A stretch of DNA of 64,000 bases from Acidovorax sp. FJL06 (GCF_003852545.1 NZ_QAJR01000004.1:1-64000); one strand, 5' to 3'. Counted from the first letter of the stretch, positions 17,002-26,032 are shown. The notes: generated from the sequence alone by a model not told the origin. Numbers and translations: made by a program.

Positions 17002-17450
17002 ATATTTTCTTGGGCCGCAGGACGACGCTTGTTGCAACACTTGCCCTGCTTTTGGTGGGCGGCGCGGCTCTGTGGTTTCTCGTCTTCAAGCCGGATGGAC
17101 CTCCGCCTGATCACATGATGGACCTCTTAGCAACTAGCGTAGACGTGAACGAGGCGAGACAGCTTGTGGAAAAGCACTTCAAGGGGACACGCCGCCTCGA
17201 CGATGCCGACAAGCTTCCGTTGCCACCTCGATCAGCCAAGCCGGAAACACTGGAATCTCTTGAGATAAAGCCGGGCGGCAACGTGGTGGCCAAAGTATGG
17301 GTTCGAGCAACGAGATCAGACCCAAGTGCTGTCGGCGGACGTGTACCGGTCACGCTCACGTGGACACCCGTGGCGTCGTCTTCGGTTGACGAGGTGCAAT
17401 GGAAGTGCGCTGGCACACCGACTAGCTACCTTCCGCAGATTTGCCGATAG
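16989..17450 (+). CDS. Candidate Rhs immunity protein, membrane-anchored and pilin-like
   Basis: This 153-residue protein starts at GTG 16989, five bases after GAGGAG, and overlaps the Rhs 3' end by 13 nt. Residues about 12-32 (TLVATLALLLVGGAALWFLV) form a single membrane anchor with little ahead of it. The rest should therefore be periplasmic. The C-terminal half (GGNVVAKVWVRA ... VPVTLTWTP ... VQWKCAGTPTSYLPQICR) resembles the C-terminal beta-sheet and disulfide loop of type IV pilins (WxC ... LPxxC). Position directly behind an Rhs toxin tip is the usual place for the cognate immunity gene. Both the immunity role and the pilin relationship are inference. Confidence 0.6.
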   Translation: MPTINIFLGRRTTLVATLALLLVGGAALWFLVFKPDGPPPDHMMDLLATSVDVNEARQLVEKHFKGTRRLDDADKLPLPPRSAKPETLESLEIKPGGNVVAKVWVRATRSDPSAVGGRVPVTLTWTPVASSSVDEVQWKCAGTPTSYLPQICR

Positions 17451-17531
17451 GTTACCTCTTGATCCGAAGCCTCTTCTCGAAAGGCTCACACTCAGGGACC
17501 CTTCTGTAGAAGAGTCGTCTCAGGGGCGGAT

Positions 17532-17639
17532 CACGCAATCCTGGCCGCCGCAGGCGGCAACCAGTCCGAAGCTGCCCGCCGCCTGGGCATCTCGCGCGTG
17601 GGCCTGGTCAAGAAGCTCACCCGGCTGGGACTGCGCTGA
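17532..17639 (+). pseudogene. 3' end of a Fis-type HTH regulator (sigma-54 activator remnant)
   Basis: The frame HAILAAAGGNQSEAARRLGI followed by SRVGLVKKLTRLGLR and TGA is the HTH_8 DNA-binding end of NtrC-type sigma-54-dependent activators. Nothing of the AAA+ domain precedes it; the upstream bases belong to the Rhs/immunity segment. Together with the epimerase fragment at 11948-12242 it marks the two borders of the Rhs insertion or replacement. Confidence 0.65.
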
Positions 17640-17676
17640 CCCTGGCCCCACCCGCAGCGGGGCAGCGGGTGGATCA

Positions 17677-17745
17677 TTTGCTCATTTATTGATAGCTATC
17701 AGGGCATGATGGACGGGCGGTAACGGCCTTAAAACCTTTAAATTT
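17677..17745 (+). repeat. Dispersed palindromic repeat copy
   Basis: The segment has TTTGCTCATTTATTGATAGC, then TATCAGGGCATGATGGACG, GGCGGTAACGGCCTT and AAAACC. It follows the family layout (left arm, ATAGC core, GATGGAC loop, GGCC and A/T tail). It lies between the HTH remnant and the acylase stop codon. Confidence 0.65.
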
Positions 17746-17762
17746 CCAGGCCGTGGAGTTGC

Positions 17763-20138
17763 TCAAGGCCGTACCAGCCGCAGCGGCTCGCCCACGCGGG
17801 CCTTCACCACGTCTTCGCGGTGGAAAGGCAGGGTGTGCCAGCGCTTGGCCGAGAACTCGCGCATCTGGTCGGTGGCGTGGGGCGATGCGGGATGGGTAGA
17901 TTGACCGTAGGTCAGGATGGCCTGGGCCACCGGGCCTTGGGCGTCGAAGGTCACGGTCTGTACGTAGCTGGTGCCGTAGTCGATGCGCAGGCCCGCCTTG
18001 GTGATGGGCGCGGGCTCCTGGCGGCCCAGGTTGTTGAGGACGCCTTCGAACTCTTCGCCGCCGTGCAGCGCAATCGCCTCCTCGGTGATGGCGGGGCGCT
18101 GCACGCTGCCCAGGGTGGCGTCGAGTGCGAAGCCGCTGGTGCGGATGGCCTTGACGGCACCGTCCAGCGCCTCCCACACCTTGGCGGCGGTGGCCGCGTC
18201 GTCCATCTTCAGGCCCGCCGGGGTGGCCACGGGCTGCTGGGCGTCAAAGGGCACACGGTGCACACCGGGGATGTTGCGGGCGGTGCGCCAGAACTCGCGG
18301 AACACATGGGCGCCGCGTGCGTCGACGTTGTTGCGGCGGTCCCAGCCTTTCAGGGCCGCGCAGCCGTCACGGGATTCGGGCGTGGGCGCCTTGTCGCAGG
18401 CGGCCAGCAGGTCGGGCACCACCACCTGGGCCATGAAGTTGCGGTTCTGGAACAGCTGGTCTTGCATGGCCTGCAAGGTGACCTTGCCACGGCCCAGCAT
18501 CTCGGGGATCTCGGCCAGGCCGGCGCGGGTGCGGGGGCGCGTCAGGCTGGCATCGCCCACCAGGGGCGAGATGCCTTCCCACTTCTGCGCGGGGTGGGTG
18601 TAGACAAAGCTGTCGTTGCTGTTGTGCACCCAGTCCGTGCGAAAGGCCACGGGCATGCGCGCAATGGGCGTCAGCCCCGGCACGGGCGATGCGCTGTCGC
18701 GGCGCCAGTCGCAGTCGGTGCGTGATCCGTTCAGCACCACCAGGCCGGCGGCGGCGCGCAGCGCGGCAGCAGGTTGGCTGGGGGCGCAGCGCGCGAGCTG
18801 GGCGGCGTCCACGTCGGGCACCACGCTCACGTCGGCATACATGGCCTGGCCGCTGCGGTCGGCCGCCAGGGTGTTCACCCAGGGCAGGCCCAGGTTGGCG
18901 TGCGCCTTGTGCAAATCCTGCACCGAGCGGGCGCGGGCAAAGGCCAGGGCGGCATCCATCATGCGGGTGTTGCCGGTATTGGCGTCGCGCAAGGCGTAGG
19001 CGGTCTTGGCGTTCCAGGTCAGGCCCGCACGGGGCACCACCACCAGCGGGCCCCAGCGGGTGCTCCACACGGTGTGCTCGCGGGTCTGGGGCTGGCCGTC
19101 GGCACCGGGGATCTGGGCGCGGACCTTGCGGGCGGTCATCTTCTCGGGTTTGCCATCCACCAGGTAGGCGATGGGGTCGGCCGGGTCCAGTGCCAGCTCG
19201 TACAGCGTGAAGCGCTTGCCGGTGGAGACGGTGTGCGACCAGGCCACGTCCTTGTTGAAGCCGATGGAGACCGTGGGGTAGGTGCCGATGCCCGCGCCCA
19301 TCACGTCCATCTGGCCGGGGATGGTGAGGTGCATCTCGTAGAAGCGGTTGGGGCCGCTCCAGGGGAAATGCGGGTTGCCCAGCAGCATGCCGCTACCGTT
19401 GGCTGTCACGTCCTTGCCAAAGGCCCAGGCGTTGGAGCCCAGGGGCGAGTCGAGCAGGCCCAGCTCGCGCAGGGCTTGGGCGGCATCGACCAGGTCGATG
19501 GCATCGGCGGGGGCCTGCGCCGATGGGGCGGCCGGGGGCTGCGCACCCAGCATGCCATCGGCCAACGCGGCCATGCCGGCCTGCACGGCCAGTACTTCAG
19601 CCATGCGGCGGTACTCGGCCAGCGTCATGGGCTGGACCCAGGGCTTGCCCTGGCAGGCCTCGGGCAGGCGCGCGGCGTTGTCGGCCAGATAGCGGTTGTA
19701 GCCGGCCACGTAGCCGCGCGCCATGGCCTGCGCCTGCGCACTGGTGCGCGCCCAGCTGCGTTCGAGCAGGGCATCGTCCATGTGGGCGGCCATGAACAGG
19801 TCGATCTGCTCGTTGGGCAGATAGCGGCGGCCCAGCAGGCCGATGGTCTTGGCGCCGAAGGTGCTGCTGCGCTGGCCGCGCGCGGTCACGAGCTGGTCGG
19901 CCGTCATGCAGACGTTGTCCTGCGCATAGGCGTAGGCCACGCCATAGGCCAGGGTCTCCGGGTCTTGCGCGGTGATGTGCGGGATGCCGAAGGCGGTGCG
20001 CTCGATGGTCACGCTGCGGTCGCCCCCGGAGCCCGGGGGCGTGCCAGCGCAGCCCGCCAGGAAGAGAGCGGCGCTGGCGGCGGCCAGGGTGGAAAAGGCG
20101 GTGTTCGTGCCTGTGGGCAGGCCGGTTTTCTGTCGCAT
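17763..20138 (-). CDS. Penicillin/acyl-homoserine-lactone acylase family lipoprotein
   Basis: This 791-residue Ntn-hydrolase precursor starts at ATG 20138; the frame upstream only mirrors the divergent gene. The N-terminus has a lipoprotein signal (AALFLAGC, with Cys as lipidation site). The alpha-chain segment RTAFGIPHITAQDPETLAYG is typical of PvdQ/QuiP-like acylases. Autocleavage should expose the catalytic Ser235 in LGSNAWAFG as the beta-chain N-terminus, followed by GNPHFPW. It is expected to hydrolyse amide bonds of acyl-homoserine lactones, beta-lactams or related N-acyl compounds in the periplasm. Substrate cannot be decided from sequence. A GlxA-like regulator is divergent. Confidence 0.88.
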   Translation of the reverse strand: MRQKTGLPTGTNTAFSTLAAASAALFLAGCAGTPPGSGGDRSVTIERTAFGIPHITAQDPETLAYGVAYAYAQDNVCMTADQLVTARGQRSSTFGAKTIGLLGRRYLPNEQIDLFMAAHMDDALLERSWARTSAQAQAMARGYVAGYNRYLADNAARLPEACQGKPWVQPMTLAEYRRMAEVLAVQAGMAALADGMLGAQPPAAPSAQAPADAIDLVDAAQALRELGLLDSPLGSNAWAFGKDVTANGSGMLLGNPHFPWSGPNRFYEMHLTIPGQMDVMGAGIGTYPTVSIGFNKDVAWSHTVSTGKRFTLYELALDPADPIAYLVDGKPEKMTARKVRAQIPGADGQPQTREHTVWSTRWGPLVVVPRAGLTWNAKTAYALRDANTGNTRMMDAALAFARARSVQDLHKAHANLGLPWVNTLAADRSGQAMYADVSVVPDVDAAQLARCAPSQPAAALRAAAGLVVLNGSRTDCDWRRDSASPVPGLTPIARMPVAFRTDWVHNSNDSFVYTHPAQKWEGISPLVGDASLTRPRTRAGLAEIPEMLGRGKVTLQAMQDQLFQNRNFMAQVVVPDLLAACDKAPTPESRDGCAALKGWDRRNNVDARGAHVFREFWRTARNIPGVHRVPFDAQQPVATPAGLKMDDAATAAKVWEALDGAVKAIRTSGFALDATLGSVQRPAITEEAIALHGGEEFEGVLNNLGRQEPAPITKAGLRIDYGTSYVQTVTFDAQGPVAQAILTYGQSTHPASPHATDQMREFSAKRWHTLPFHREDVVKARVGEPLRLVRP

Positions 20139-20216
20139 GAGGGGGTGTCTCCAGGTGTCGTGTCGTACCTGCGGGGGGTTTCCAGGCAGGGTGCTGTCAT
20201 CGCGCTGACATGCTAC

Positions 20217-20264
20217 TGTCCGGTAACATCTGGACACGATGGCGGTCTGGCCACAAACAGTGGC
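20217..20264. promoter_or_regulatory. Inverted repeats in the acylase/GlxA divergent promoter
   Basis: The 138-bp intergenic region holds TGTCC-N10-GGACA (20217-20236) and GCCAC-AAACA-GTGGC (20250-20264), the latter 12 bp before the regulator start. Either could be the operator of the AraC-type regulator. No clear -35/-10 pair was recognised. Confidence 0.35.
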
Positions 20265-20276
20265 AATATCGCCACC

Positions 20277-21368
20277 ATGCCCCCAGACATTCCCCCAGCC
20301 CCGGCCACCCCCTCGCCCTGCGTGAACGTGGGCATCCTCTGGGGGCGGGACAGCATTGCCAGCACGGCCGCCGCCGTGGTGGATACCCTGCGCGCCATGA
20401 ACATGCTGGCCGCCATGCGTGCGGGGGGCGGCCTTGCCCCTCTGCGCTGGCACTGGCTGCCGGTGCCGGGCGAGGACGGCGCCGTACCACCACCCGCACC
20501 CGGCGCCGGGGCACTGCAGGGCCCCCTGCACGTGATCGTGGTCCCCGGCTGGCTGGTGCCCACCGGGCCGCAGCTGCGCGAGGTGAGCGGCCGCCACCGC
20601 CAGCACTTGGGCGCGATGCTGCGTGCCCATGTGGCGGGCGGCGGTGCGGTGGCGGCGCTGTTCAACGGATCGGGCCTGCTGGCCGACTGCGGCTTGCTGG
20701 CGGGGCGCAAGGCGGCGCTGCCCTGGGCGTTTGCGCCCTCCATCGTGCTCATGTCCAACGCCAGCGGCCAAGGTGCCAGCCCACCGGCCGAGGTGGTGTG
20801 GCAGCGCGACAAGCCCTGGCAGCGCGACGGGCCGCTCTGGACCACGGCTGCGCTGCAGGACACCCTGCCGGCGGTGCTGGACCTGCTGGCCCAGACGCCT
20901 GCCGCCGAACTGGCCCAGGCCGCGTCGCATGTGCTGCTGTTCGACGCCCCGCGCCAGCTCACGGCCACATCCACCATGGAGACCCCCACGGGCAACCCGC
21001 TGGCGGCAGGCGCCCTGGAGCGGGCCCGGCGCTGGCTGCAGGCCCACCGCAACGAGCCCTACAGCCTGCAGGCCACGGCCCGTGCTGCGGCCACCAGCCC
21101 GCGCACCCTGCTGCGCTGGTTTGCCCAGGTGTACGGGCACAGCCCGCAGGACTACCTGCACAGCCTGCGCATCGCCCAGGCGCAGGCGCTGTTGCAGACC
21201 ACCTACCTCACCGTGGAGGACGTGGCCCAGCAATGCGGCTACAACGACACGGGCAGCTTTCGCAAGGTGTTCGCACGCGTGTGCGGCGTCACGCCCGGGG
21301 CCTATCGCCAGCGCTTCAAGCTGCGCACCACGCGCAAGCAGTGGCTGGGGCGCGAAGGCGCACCCTAG
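20277..21368 (+). CDS. GlxA-like regulator (DJ-1/PfpI domain + AraC HTH)
   Basis: This 363-residue protein has an N-terminal DJ-1/PfpI-like amidotransferase fold (VNVGILWGRDSIASTAAAVV to about residue 190). The C-terminal AraC pair of HTH motifs is ARAAATSPRTLLRWFAQVYG and VEDVAQQCGYNDTGSFRKVF. The elbow where a nucleophilic Cys usually sits in DJ-1 proteins reads AALFNGSGLLA, so the domain is a sensor rather than an enzyme. ATG 20277 is chosen because upstream sequence is antisense to the acylase gene. It is divergent from the acylase and is the likely regulator of it. Confidence 0.88.
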   Translation: MPPDIPPAPATPSPCVNVGILWGRDSIASTAAAVVDTLRAMNMLAAMRAGGGLAPLRWHWLPVPGEDGAVPPPAPGAGALQGPLHVIVVPGWLVPTGPQLREVSGRHRQHLGAMLRAHVAGGGAVAALFNGSGLLADCGLLAGRKAALPWAFAPSIVLMSNASGQGASPPAEVVWQRDKPWQRDGPLWTTAALQDTLPAVLDLLAQTPAAELAQAASHVLLFDAPRQLTATSTMETPTGNPLAAGALERARRWLQAHRNEPYSLQATARAAATSPRTLLRWFAQVYGHSPQDYLHSLRIAQAQALLQTTYLTVEDVAQQCGYNDTGSFRKVFARVCGVTPGAYRQRFKLRTTRKQWLGREGAP

Positions 21369-21504
21369 TACAGCGACCTGAAAGTATCGGAACATGAAAA
21401 CGCGTCTTCACACGCAGGGCGGCGTTGCAAGACCTCCCGATCCTCAGTGCCCACTTTCCGCTCGATTCGTGCAGAGGATCTCTAGCGCCGGGCGATAATC
21501 CACA

Positions 21505-21562
21505 TGCTATTGATTCGGTAGCTACCAGCGCTTGCCCATCAAGCGCCAGCAGCCATTTTCTT
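21505..21562 (+). repeat. Dispersed palindromic repeat copy
   Basis: It reads TGCTATTGATTCGGTAGCTA, CCAGCGCTTGCCCATCAAGC and GCCAGCAGCCATTTTC. The arms AGCGCTTG and CAAGCGC pair around a CCCAT loop. It lies in the leader of the following methyltransferase gene, ending about 32 bp before its start. Confidence 0.75.
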
Positions 21563-21594
21563 TCCATCACGTTTCCGACCCCGGTTTCTCCTTC

Positions 21595-22560
21595 ATGCAA
21601 GCCCTGCTCGACGCCATTGCCACCATGCCCCTGCCCACCGAGGCGCAGCGCATCTTCCACGGCCGGGGCGGGCTGCATCCGGGCTCGGAGCAGTGGGTGC
21701 TGGATGCCTATCCGCCCGTGTTCGTGCTCACCAGCTTTGCGCCGGCCTCGGAGGACGCGCTGGCTGCCGTGGGCGCGGCCTTGCAGGCCCGCTGGGCGCA
21801 GATTGCGCCGGCGGGCGAGGCGCTGAACTGGGTGTTCCAGCACCGGGGCGAGGCCCTGCGCATCGAAGGCCGCAGCGAGACGCAGCTGATGGCCGGTGCC
21901 GTGCCCGACCCGCACGTCGTCACCGAGGCAGGGGCGCGCTACCGCGTGCATGTGCTGCGCGGGCAAAACCATGGCCTGTTTCTCGACATGGCCGCGGGCC
22001 GGCGCTGGGTGCGCGACTTTGCGGCCGCCCGCAGCGCCGACCGCTACGGCCTCAAGGTGCTCAACCTGTTCGCCTACACCTGCGCGTTTTCGGTGGTGGC
22101 GCTGCAGGCGGGGGCCCGGCAGGTGGTCAACGTGGACATGAGCCACGGCGCCATCGGCATCGGGCAGCAGAACCACCAGCTCAACGGCATCACCACGGGC
22201 GCGGCGTTCTTGCCGCACGACATCTTCAAGAGCTGGGGCAAGATCACGCGCAGCGGGCCCTATGGCCTGGTCATCGTGGACCCGCCCAGCTACCAAAAGG
22301 GTAGCTTTGTGGCCACCAAGGACTACGCCCGCCTCATGCGCCGCCTGCCCGACCTGCTGGCCCCCGGCGGCCAGGTGCTGCTGTGCCTGAACGCGCCCGA
22401 GCTGGGCGTGGACTTTTTGCAGGACCAGATGCGCGAGCTGGCGCCCGAGCTGCAATTTGTCGAACGCGTGGCCAACCCGGCCGTGTTTGCCGATGTGGAG
22501 CCCGGCCGGGCACTCAAGGTGCTGGTGTACCAGGCGCCCGAGCTGGCTCCGCAGGCCTAG
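21595..22560 (+). CDS. Class I SAM-dependent methyltransferase (RlmI-like)
   Basis: This 321-residue protein starts at ATG 21595; an in-frame ATG at 21532 lies within the dispersed repeat. Motif I is LKVLNLFAYTCAFSVVALQA, with the acidic end of strand 2 at VVNVDMS. Motif IV is VIVDPPSYQKGSF, the form seen in the RlmI/RlmK-like rRNA methyltransferases (Methyltrans_SAM family). It lacks the N-terminal PUA domain of RlmI. It probably methylates RNA in the cytoplasm; the target is not known. Its stop overlaps the convergent flavodoxin gene by 4 nt. Confidence 0.85.
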   Translation: MQALLDAIATMPLPTEAQRIFHGRGGLHPGSEQWVLDAYPPVFVLTSFAPASEDALAAVGAALQARWAQIAPAGEALNWVFQHRGEALRIEGRSETQLMAGAVPDPHVVTEAGARYRVHVLRGQNHGLFLDMAAGRRWVRDFAAARSADRYGLKVLNLFAYTCAFSVVALQAGARQVVNVDMSHGAIGIGQQNHQLNGITTGAAFLPHDIFKSWGKITRSGPYGLVIVDPPSYQKGSFVATKDYARLMRRLPDLLAPGGQVLLCLNAPELGVDFLQDQMRELAPELQFVERVANPAVFADVEPGRALKVLVYQAPELAPQA

Positions 22561-23060
22561 AACACCCCCATCCCCAGCCCCACCGCCAGGGCCTCGCCCA
22601 GCGCCTGGCAGCGCGCCAGGTCGTCCGCGCCGATCTGCTTGGGCGCGAGGATGGCTTCGGGCGTCTGCGCGTGGGTGCACACGATCAGCGGCTCGGCGAT
22701 GGCCTTGAGGCGCCAGCCCGTGGCGATGCGCGCCATCTGCCGGGCCGCGTTCTGCCCGTCGCTGCCCGCGCAGACCAGGAGGGCATAGGGGCGGCCATTG
22801 ACCTGGTCGAGCACGCCGTAGTAGCTGCGGTCAAAAAAATCCTTGAGCTGTCCGCTGATGGCCGCCAGGTTCTCGGGCGTGGCGAACAGGTAGCCATCGG
22901 CCGCCAGCATATCGGCCGCCCCGGCCTCTGAGGCATGCAGCAGGCGCACCGCCACGGCCGGGTCGGCCGCCTGGGCCGCAGCGCAGGCGGCCTCGGCCAT
23001 CTGGCGGGTGCCACCGGTCATGGAGTGGTAGACGATGAGCAGGGTTTTGGGCGTGCGCAT
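22557..23060 (-). CDS. Flavodoxin-family protein (NAD(P)H:quinone reductase-like)
   Basis: This 167-residue protein starts at ATG 23060. The FMN phosphate loop is VYHSMTGGTRQMA, followed by DGYLFATPENLAAISGQLKD and LLVCAGSDGQNAARQ. It resembles WrbA/flavodoxin-like FMN-binding reductases, but is shorter than WrbA. It is convergent with the methyltransferase and divergent from the diguanylate cyclase gene. Confidence 0.82.
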   Translation of the reverse strand: MRTPKTLLIVYHSMTGGTRQMAEAACAAAQAADPAVAVRLLHASEAGAADMLAADGYLFATPENLAAISGQLKDFFDRSYYGVLDQVNGRPYALLVCAGSDGQNAARQMARIATGWRLKAIAEPLIVCTHAQTPEAILAPKQIGADDLARCQALGEALAVGLGMGVF

Positions 23061-23191
23061 GGCCACAGCATAGGGCCTGCGGCGCGGCATCTGGCGCGGC
23101 CCTGTGCCCCCGGCATCGGGGCGATCACCATGCTGAAAGCATTTTTTCGATGCCACAATGGCCTGGCCCCCAACTTGCCGCCTCGCCCTCC

Positions 23192-25996
23192 ATGACCCTG
23201 GCCACCGTCGTCTCCCACTGGCTGCGGACTACGCGTTCCAGGCTGACCCTGCTGTTTGGCGGCACCGCCGTGCTCACCGGCCTGGCCATCGGGTTTGTGG
23301 CCGACGAGGTGCTGAGCCGGCATCTGACCGAACTCAGCGGCCAGTCGCTGATGAACGCCAGCCAGCCGATTGCCCTGGCGCTCGGCCAGGGCATGGAGGA
23401 GCGCGAACGCGAGATTGCGCTGCTCAGCCACCTGCCCATGCTGACGCGCGCGCAGGGCTATGCGCCCCAGCTGCAGGCGCACCTGGAGCAGATCCGGCAG
23501 TCCTACCCTTTTTATTCGTGGATCGGGGTGACCGATGAGCAGGGTGTGGTGCAGGTGGCCACCGGCAATCTGCTGCTGGGGCAGAACGTATCGCAGCGGC
23601 CCTGGTTTGGCGCGGGCCAAAACGGCCCCTACATCGGCGATGCCCACGACGCGGTGCTGCTGGACAAGCACCTGCGCGAGCCCGGCAGCACGGTGCCCCT
23701 GCGCTTCATGGACTACGCCTCGCCGGTGCGCGGGCAGGACTCCGTGCTCAAGGGCGTGATCTCCGCCCATGTGAACTGGGCCTGGGTGCAGGACATCATC
23801 CACCGCGCCAGCCCGGCCTCGGTGGCCCGCAGCGGGATGGAGGTCATGCTGGTCAACAAGGATGGCGTGCTCAACGCCGCCGGGGCCATCGAGCTGCCGC
23901 GCGCGTCGCTGCCCAGCCTGCCCGACCCGGGCAGTTTTCAGGTGATGTCCTGGGGCGAATCGCAGGGCGCCGGCTACCTCACGGGCGTGGTGCCGGTGCC
24001 CTCGCACACCGTTACCAACCTGGGCTGGCAGCTGGTGGCCCGCCAGCCGCTGGACATGGCGCTGCAGCCCATCAGCCGGCTGCACAGCGTTCTGGTGGTA
24101 CTGCTCACGCTGATGACGGCGATGCTGGTGGGCGTGGCCTACTGGGCGGCGCGGCGCTTCAGCGAGCCGGTCGAAAAGCTGGCCGAGGCCGCCCGGCAGG
24201 TCGAGGCCACGGGGCAGGTGGCGGCGCTGGACTTCAACCTGGAGACGGTGGAGTTCCAGCACCTGCGGTCTGCGCTGCAGAACATGACCCAGGGCCTGAT
24301 CGACGGGCGTGCCGCCCTCGAAAAAGCGAATGCAGAGCTGGAACGCCGCGTGCAGGAGCGCACGGAAGCCCTGTACCGCAGCGAGCAGCGCTACCTCTCG
24401 ATCCTGGAGGACCAGACCGAGATCATCTGCCGCTTTGACGGCGGCAATCGCCTCACCTATGTCAATGATGCGTATTGCCGGCTGTTCAACCTGCGGCGGG
24501 ATGATGTCCTGGGCGAGGTGTGGGCGCCCGTGGTGCACCCGGACGACTACCCGATGATTGCGCAGCAGCTCGCCGCCGTGACGCCCGCCAACCCGGTGGT
24601 GGTGGTCGAGAACCGGGTGTTTGCGGGCGATGGGGCCATCCGCTGGTGCCAGTTCAGCAACCGGGCGCTGTTTGACGATGCGGGGCACCTGGTGGAATGG
24701 CAGTCGGTGGGGCGGGACATCACCGAACGCCGCAATCTCGAGGCCGACCTGGCCCGGGCGTCTGAGCGGTTCCAGGACCTGTATGACAACGCGCCCTGCG
24801 GCTACTACGCGCTGGACCCGAACGGCAAGTACGTGCACCTCAACAACCTGACCCTGTCCTGGCTGGGCGTGGGCCGCGAGGAGGTGGTGGGCAAGCTGGG
24901 GGTGGCAGATTTCTTCGATGCCGAAGGCAAGGCGCAGTTTGCGAAGTACTTCCCCATCCTGCGGGCGAGCGGCAAGATCGGCCCCCTGGAGCTGACCTTG
25001 CTGGGCAAGGGGCGCGAACCGCGCCGCGTGAGCGTCTCGGCCACCGCGATCCGCGATGCGGCGGGCGAATTCGTGATGAGCCGCTCCATCATGTACGACG
25101 TGTCGGAGCTGCATGCGGCGCGGCAAAAGCTGCATGCCCTCAATCTGGAGCAGCAGGCCATGCTGCACAACGACCTGATCGGCATCGCCAAGATCAAGGA
25201 CCGCGTCATCCTGTGGCGCAACCCGGCGCTGGAGCGCATCTTTGGCTATGCCCCGGGCCAGTTGCAGGGCCACACCACCGAAGAGATGTATGTGGACCGC
25301 GAGGATTTCCTTGCGTTTGGCCGGGACGCCTACCCCATCCTGGCCTCGGGCCGGCACTACCGCCAGCAGCGCCGGATGCGCAAGCTCACGGGCGAGGAGG
25401 TCTGGATCGATGTCAACGGCGTGGCCCTGAACGCCGACGGTGAATCCCTGTGGCTCATGCAGGACATCACCGCCATGAAGCAGTACCAGCAGCAGGTGGA
25501 GCACATCGCCTTTCACGACGGCCTGACCCACCTGCCCAACCGCCTGCTGCTGGCCGACCGCATCACGCAGGCGTTTGCACTGTGCGATCGCACACAGAGC
25601 CAGGCGGCGCTGTGCTACATGGACCTCAACGGTTTCAAGCCCATCAACGACCGCTATGGGCACGACATGGGCGACGAGGTGCTGCGCGTGATCGGTCGGC
25701 GGCTGCAGGAACAGGTGCGCGCCAACGACACGGCGGCGCGGATCGGTGGCGACGAGTTTGTGCTGCTGCTCACCGCCGTGACCGATCCGGCCGAGGTCAG
25801 CGTGGCGCTGGAGCGAATGCTCCAGGCCATCGAACAGCCCATCGACCTGGGCGGCGGGCGCGTGGTGGGTGTCTCGGCCGCCGTGGGCACGGCCATCTAC
25901 CCCCGGGACGGCAGCCACGCCGAGGCCCTGCTGCGGTTGGCCGACCAGGCCATGTACGCAGACAAAGGGCATGTGTCGGCCGAGCGCAGCCGCTGA
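23192..25996 (+). CDS. Diguanylate cyclase with periplasmic sensor and PAS domains
   Basis: This roughly 934-residue membrane protein begins with a TM segment (LTLLFGGTAVLTGLAIGFVA). A periplasmic Cache-type region follows to about residue 290, with a second TM at LVVLLTLMTAMLVGVAYWAA. Next come a HAMP-like stretch, a coiled coil (KANAELERRVQERTE), three PAS domains and a GGDEF domain. The catalytic motif is RIGGDEF and the inhibitory I-site RxxD (RAND) stands five residues before it. It therefore should make c-di-GMP under product inhibition. No EAL domain follows. An in-frame ATG at 23150 could extend it by 14 residues. Confidence 0.92.
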   Translation: MTLATVVSHWLRTTRSRLTLLFGGTAVLTGLAIGFVADEVLSRHLTELSGQSLMNASQPIALALGQGMEEREREIALLSHLPMLTRAQGYAPQLQAHLEQIRQSYPFYSWIGVTDEQGVVQVATGNLLLGQNVSQRPWFGAGQNGPYIGDAHDAVLLDKHLREPGSTVPLRFMDYASPVRGQDSVLKGVISAHVNWAWVQDIIHRASPASVARSGMEVMLVNKDGVLNAAGAIELPRASLPSLPDPGSFQVMSWGESQGAGYLTGVVPVPSHTVTNLGWQLVARQPLDMALQPISRLHSVLVVLLTLMTAMLVGVAYWAARRFSEPVEKLAEAARQVEATGQVAALDFNLETVEFQHLRSALQNMTQGLIDGRAALEKANAELERRVQERTEALYRSEQRYLSILEDQTEIICRFDGGNRLTYVNDAYCRLFNLRRDDVLGEVWAPVVHPDDYPMIAQQLAAVTPANPVVVVENRVFAGDGAIRWCQFSNRALFDDAGHLVEWQSVGRDITERRNLEADLARASERFQDLYDNAPCGYYALDPNGKYVHLNNLTLSWLGVGREEVVGKLGVADFFDAEGKAQFAKYFPILRASGKIGPLELTLLGKGREPRRVSVSATAIRDAAGEFVMSRSIMYDVSELHAARQKLHALNLEQQAMLHNDLIGIAKIKDRVILWRNPALERIFGYAPGQLQGHTTEEMYVDREDFLAFGRDAYPILASGRHYRQQRRMRKLTGEEVWIDVNGVALNADGESLWLMQDITAMKQYQQQVEHIAFHDGLTHLPNRLLLADRITQAFALCDRTQSQAALCYMDLNGFKPINDRYGHDMGDEVLRVIGRRLQEQVRANDTAARIGGDEFVLLLTAVTDPAEVSVALERMLQAIEQPIDLGGGRVVGVSAAVGTAIYPRDGSHAEALLRLADQAMYADKGHVSAERSR

Positions 25997-26032
25997 ACGG
26001 GCGAGAGGCTGGGGGGCTGTGGCCGCAAAACC

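Noticed and set aside
16989-17450. Treating the pilin-like gene as a true minor pilin
   Set aside because: It lacks a prepilin peptidase site (G followed by F-T/S-L-x-E) before the hydrophobic helix, and no pilus genes are nearby.
18774-20276. Long plus-strand open frame upstream of the GlxA-like start
   Set aside because: It is antisense to the acylase gene, whose lipobox and Ntn-hydrolase motifs are clear. The real regulator start is at 20277.
20139-21395. Upstream extension of the acylase frame across the GlxA gene
   Set aside because: It mirrors the AraC-type gene and lacks a signal peptide. The lipoprotein signal begins at 20138.
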